From assembly GCA_037446255.1 (NCBI GenBank), contig JBBIIY010000008.1, positions 1-62,121 on the forward strand: a stretch of DNA of 62,121 nt. The letters run 5' to 3'. The translations under genes were made by a program, and so were the position numbers. The notes below the pieces were generated by a model, which was given only the letters and a program-made list of their open reading frames with translations, was not told the origin of the DNA and ran no database searches. Below are positions 59,230 through 62,121 of the stretch, piece after piece (position 1 is the stretch's first letter; every line of letters starts with the position of its first letter). This DNA comes from Lithacetigena sp037446255 [NCBI: Coprothermobacterota bacterium]. GTDB lineage: Bacteria > Coprothermobacterota > HKB111.

Positions 59230-60204
59230 ATGAAAAACAATAATTACGCTGTTAAAACCATTGATATTAAAAGAACTTTTAAAAAAAGCGGTAAGATTAT
59301 TGACGCTTTGAAAGGTATTTCTCTTACTGTAAATAGGGGTGAATTTTTCGGAGTTCTGGGAAGGAATGGCGCCGGTAAAACCACTTTCTTGAAGATTTTA
59401 TCAACCCTGCTTTATCCAACTTCAGGTCAGGCGTGGGTTGGTGGCTGGGATGTTCAGAAAGATGGCCAAAACATCCGTGAAATTATAAACCTGGTTTCCG
59501 GTGGAGAAGAATCAGGTTACGGTATTTTAAACGTGAGAGAAAATTTATGGATGTTCTCTCAATTTTATGGAATACCCTCATCAATTGCCCTAAAAAGAAT
59601 TGATAAATACCTGGAAATGTTCGGTTTAAAGGACCAGGCAAAAACCAGGGTTAGCGCACTTAGTACAGGTATGAGACAGAAGATGAACCTCATTCGGGGA
59701 CTAATAAATAACCCTGAAATATTATTTCTTGATGAACCGACAGTCGGATTGGATGTAGAATCTGCACGCCAAATCCGCTCTTTCTTGAAAGATTGGATAA
59801 AAGAAAATGATAGAACGATAATTCTTACCACACATTATATGCTTGAAGCCGATGAACTATCTGAAAGACTGGCTATCATAGAGGGGGGAGAAATTATAGC
59901 CCTGGGAACTCCTGCTGAGTTTAAAGGACTTTCTCAGACTGAACATTTCTACGAACTTACATTAAACAACTTTCCTGAATCCCTGGATATAAATATTGAA
60001 GGAGTACAACTAATTTCTAAACTCCCTCAGAATGGAAATACGGTATTGAAGATTAGACTGAAAGAAGATTCTTTACTCAGTCAGCTTTTAACAACCTTAA
60101 ATCAACATGATGCCAGGTTGAAATTATTAAGAAAAAAAGAACCAACCCTGGAAGATGCTTTTGTTAACCTTGTTGGCAAGAGTATTGATGTTTCTGGAGC
60201 CTGA
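59230..60204 (+). CDS. ABC-2 type transporter, ATP-binding subunit
   Basis: The 324-residue ATPase has Walker A GRNGAGKTTFLK (about 44-55), a SALSTGMRQKMNLIRGL signature, Walker B LFLDEPTVGLD and the H-loop TTHYMLEADEL. The C-terminal 90 residues are typical of drug/antibiotic or polysaccharide exporters (NatA/DrrA-like). There is no ribosome site, but an extended -10 lies 8 nt upstream. The next two genes encode two different membrane subunits, so the complete exporter is likely a heterodimer. Confidence 0.9.
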   Translation: MKNNNYAVKTIDIKRTFKKSGKIIDALKGISLTVNRGEFFGVLGRNGAGKTTFLKILSTLLYPTSGQAWVGGWDVQKDGQNIREIINLVSGGEESGYGILNVRENLWMFSQFYGIPSSIALKRIDKYLEMFGLKDQAKTRVSALSTGMRQKMNLIRGLINNPEILFLDEPTVGLDVESARQIRSFLKDWIKENDRTIILTTHYMLEADELSERLAIIEGGEIIALGTPAEFKGLSQTEHFYELTLNNFPESLDINIEGVQLISKLPQNGNTVLKIRLKEDSLLSQLLTTLNQHDARLKLLRKKEPTLEDAFVNLVGKSIDVSGA

Positions 60205-60219
60205 TAGTAATAATTATCT

Positions 60220-61038
60220 ATGTTAAAGAAAATACTTCGTGAATTAAGAGCTATCAGGGGGCGTGCTTATGTTAGGATGGTTTCAATAAGAAGAGACCTT
60301 CTACTGCTTCCTTTCCAGGTGATTTTACCCGTTCTGGCGGTAGCTGCTTATATTTACCTTTATCGCTTCATCGGTGCTCCTCCAGAGTATGGCACCCTGG
60401 TACTAATTGGCGGGGTTATGACCACCTATTGGCTTAATGTCCTCTGGTCAATGGCTTCCCAACTATATTGGGAGAGGATGATGGGTAACCTACAGATATA
60501 TTTTTTGGTTCCTTCTTCCAGGATGAGCATTCTTCTGGGCATGGCAATCGGCGGGATGTACATGACCTCTATAAGGGCCCTCAGTACTTTAATTGTCGGT
60601 TTGGTTATTTTTCGTTTACCTATCGTGTTAAAAAATCCTATGGTAGCTATTCTTCTTTTTTTTCTTTCCCTTTCTGCTCTTTATGGAATGGGAATGTTGC
60701 TTAGTTCTGTTTTTCTCGTCTGGGGAAGAGAAGCCTGGCATTTATCAAGTCTGTTTCAGGAACCTATCTACCTTCTCTCAGGGTTTTACTTTCCGGTTAA
60801 ATCATTAGGAGCAGGCCTGGCTACCATTGCTTCTTTGATTCCGGTAACCCTGGCTCTTGACGGAATGCGTCAGATTCTTATCCCAGGTGGAGAAAAATTG
60901 GGATTTCTCCCTGTTTGGATAAGCATTTTAATCCTGGCGGTGATGGCTTTGGTTTTCCCTTACCTGGCTTATTATGGGCTTAATTATATGGAAAGATTGG
61001 CTAAAAAAGAGGGTAGGATTACTACCAGATGGCAATAG
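60220..61038 (+). CDS. ABC-2 type transporter permease, first subunit
   Basis: This 272-residue integral membrane protein of about six helices has the ABC-2 signature region: YLLSGFYFPVKSLGAG (EPIYLLSGFYFP) and IPVTLALDGMRQILIPGG near the C-terminal third. It carries an N-terminal cytosolic helix (RELRAIRGRAYVRMVSIRRD). It probably pairs with the next gene product as the transmembrane half of the exporter. The substrate is unknown. No ribosome site is evident in the 15 bp after the ATPase gene. Confidence 0.86.
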   Translation: MLKKILRELRAIRGRAYVRMVSIRRDLLLLPFQVILPVLAVAAYIYLYRFIGAPPEYGTLVLIGGVMTTYWLNVLWSMASQLYWERMMGNLQIYFLVPSSRMSILLGMAIGGMYMTSIRALSTLIVGLVIFRLPIVLKNPMVAILLFFLSLSALYGMGMLLSSVFLVWGREAWHLSSLFQEPIYLLSGFYFPVKSLGAGLATIASLIPVTLALDGMRQILIPGGEKLGFLPVWISILILAVMALVFPYLAYYGLNYMERLAKKEGRITTRWQ

Positions 61039-61853
61039 ACTTTTCCTCTCTACCAGCATATCTTAGAAAATTTACACTATCGCTATGGGCAGGATGGAAA
61101 ATAACCAGCAATTGGACTGAACCACTTCTGTTTATGGTTTATTTGATTGTTAAACCACTTTCTTCGGTACTTATTTTAATTGTGATGTTTTATGTTATCA
61201 CCGGTAAATTCACCGGAGAACAATTACTCTTTATTTTTATCGGAAATGCCTTCTTTTCCATCATAAGGTCTGGTATCTCCTCTGTCTGGGTGATTACCGA
61301 AGATAGAGAATGGTTTGAAACCATAAAACCAATATTCATCTCTCCTGGTTCTTATTTGTCCCATATTCTGGGAAGGACTTCGGCTGAGTTCCTTTTTTCC
61401 ACCTTTTCCTCGTTTATTCTTCTACTTGCGGGTTTCTTTATTCTAAAACTACCCCTCGGTATTAATCTGCATCTTCTTTTGTCCACTATTATTTTAACCT
61501 TGATAATCGCCTCTATCCTGGCCTTATTGTTTTGCAGTGTAGCCTTATTCGTTGGTCGAGGAGGAGAATTTTTAGTTGAAGGTGCTTCGGGTTTTCTTTA
61601 TCTTTTTTCGGGTATCATTTTTCCACCCTCTACCTTACCGACTTTTCTAAGAATCATTGCTGAGGCTAATCCTATAACCCATCTTACTAACCTTTTCAGA
61701 GCTTCTTTGAAGGTTTCTGCTATACCCCAGGTTGAATTCTGGAAGTTTTATTTACTTTCTTTAATTATTCTCGGTGTATCTTACTTTATATTCAATAGAG
61801 CTTTGAAACTTGCCCTTAAAACAGGTATGTTAGATCAGAAGATGGGACATTAA
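61029..61853 (+). CDS. ABC-2 type transporter permease, second subunit
   Basis: This 274-residue membrane protein of about six helices overlaps the first permease by 10 nt. It ends LYLFSGIIFPPSTLPTFLRIIAEANPITHLTNLFRASL, in parts typical of ABC-2 permeases (FSGIIFP, ANPITHLTN). Similarity to the first permease is limited, so the transporter is a heterodimer of two permeases plus the shared ATPase. A Rho-independent terminator follows 35 bp after its stop. Confidence 0.86.
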   Translation: MAIDFSSLPAYLRKFTLSLWAGWKITSNWTEPLLFMVYLIVKPLSSVLILIVMFYVITGKFTGEQLLFIFIGNAFFSIIRSGISSVWVITEDREWFETIKPIFISPGSYLSHILGRTSAEFLFSTFSSFILLLAGFFILKLPLGINLHLLLSTIILTLIIASILALLFCSVALFVGRGGEFLVEGASGFLYLFSGIIFPPSTLPTFLRIIAEANPITHLTNLFRASLKVSAIPQVEFWKFYLLSLIILGVSYFIFNRALKLALKTGMLDQKMGH

Positions 61854-61887
61854 ACAGTTTAATAACTAAAACAGGATATAAAAAATA

Positions 61888-61911
61888 AACCCTGTTATCA
61901 GCGGGTTTTTT
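61888..61911 (+). terminator. Rho-independent terminator of the second ABC operon
   Basis: AACCC (61888-61892) pairs with GGGTT (61903-61907), with partial TG/CA extension toward the loop, followed directly by TTTTTATT. The stem is short, but the T-tract is strong, and it sits between the operon and the oppositely oriented tRNA gene. Confidence 0.65.
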
Positions 61912-61913
61912 AT

Positions 61914-61988
61914 TGGTGGGCGGAACAGGATTTGAACCTGTGACCTCTTGCGTGTGAAGCAAGCGTTCTCCCACTGAACTATCCGCCC
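61914..61988 (-). tRNA. trnV: tRNA-Val (anticodon CAC)
   Basis: On the minus strand, acceptor GGGCGGA (from 61988) pairs with TCCGCCC, then discriminator A and an encoded CCA ending at 61914. The D-arm has AGTTCAGTGGGAGAAC, the anticodon stem CTTGC/GCAAG frames loop TTCACAC with anticodon CAC (reads GUG), and the T-loop is GTTCAAATC. Length is 75 nt including CCA. Its 3' end lies only a few bases from the terminator of the convergent ABC operon. Confidence 0.95.
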
Positions 61989-62020
61989 GAGGAAACTAAC
62001 AATATTTTATCACAACGAAA

Positions 62021-62121
62021 TTATTCTTTTGGTTCTATTTTTTCCTTTAAAAAAAGAGTTTTTTGATAAGCAGCCCAGATAGCTTTAGAAATAGCGGTCC
62101 TAAATCCTTCTTTTTCTAATT
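62021..62121 (-). CDS. Unidentified gene, C-terminal 32 residues only
   Basis: A frame enters from the right edge and ends at TAA (62023-62021): LEKEGFRTAISKAIWAAY then QKTLFLKEKIEPKE. It is helical and charged at its end. Nothing in the visible part identifies a family. It is upstream of the tRNA-Val gene on the same strand, separated by 32 bp, and may be cotranscribed with it. Confidence 0.55.
   Translation of the reverse strand, partial: LEKEGFRTAISKAIWAAYQKTLFLKEKIEPKE

Overview
The window is AT-rich bacterial chromosome with standard-code genes, short spacers and many 1-13 nt gene overlaps. I see no insertion sequence, prophage, CRISPR array or rRNA. The gene content points to an anaerobic, protein- and amino-acid-fermenting bacterium. 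It has three metal-dependent aminopeptidases, an ornithine-degradation operon, ornithine carbamoyltransferase plus carbamate kinase, an adenosylcobalamin-dependent (class II) ribonucleotide reductase, a membrane pyrophosphatase and a PPi-type phosphofructokinase. The lineage cannot be fixed without a database. The combination would suit an uncultured Atribacterota-like, Thermotogota-like or Clostridia-like anaerobe, and that assignment is inference only.

Layout. 1-3294 is the translation/transcription block: tuf 3' end, rpmG, tRNA-Trp(CCA), secE, nusG, rplK, rplA, an L10 leader with an attenuator hairpin, rplJ, rplL. It ends against a convergent lon, so rpoBC do not follow rplL. 3346-14971 holds lon, a family-4 uracil-DNA glycosylase, a large M28/DUF4910-type aminopeptidase, an ABC-2 exporter, an EamA transporter, OsmC, a rubredoxin-reductase-like flavoprotein, a DJ-1/PfpI protein and an M42 aminopeptidase. 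15101-17780 is a probable glycolytic operon: class II aldolase, PPi-type PFK, then an XRE regulator (probable AUA start) and an ImmA/IrrE peptidase. 17777-27746 holds a CorC-type membrane protein, a PHP phosphatase, an ECF sigma/anti-sigma pair, methylglyoxal synthase, a restriction-modification remnant, a GNAT enzyme, queA, a membrane M28 peptidase and clpB. 27747-28241 is a gene-free stretch with a degenerate repeat. 28242-32964 holds a GerMN protein, a flavodoxin, a SPASM radical-SAM enzyme, mscL and hppA.

32966-49910 is the most distinctive part. Two ribosomal-protein operons diverge from a 363-bp control region (43471-43833), and both continue without a clear break into amino-acid catabolism. 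Leftward: rpsF-ssb-rpsR-rplI-dnaB, then a DUF4438 protein, ord, ortA, ortB, oraS, oraE and mutL. Rightward: rplM-rpsI, then a cyclic-2,3-diphosphoglycerate-synthetase-like GTPase, ornithine carbamoyltransferase, carbamate kinase, a small zincin and guaA. The right arm can turn citrulline into ornithine and ATP; the left arm can ferment ornithine once it is racemised to the D form. No racemase and no arginine deiminase lie in the window.

49912-62121 holds uppS, nrdJ, a long divergent glutamine synthetase, a DNA-repair-type radical-SAM/HhH protein, purB, purA, a second ABC-2 exporter, tRNA-Val(CAC) and the 3' end of an unidentified gene. Several first-in-operon genes lack a Shine-Dalgarno sequence and have a -10-like hexamer 7-14 nt before the start codon, which suggests leaderless mRNAs.
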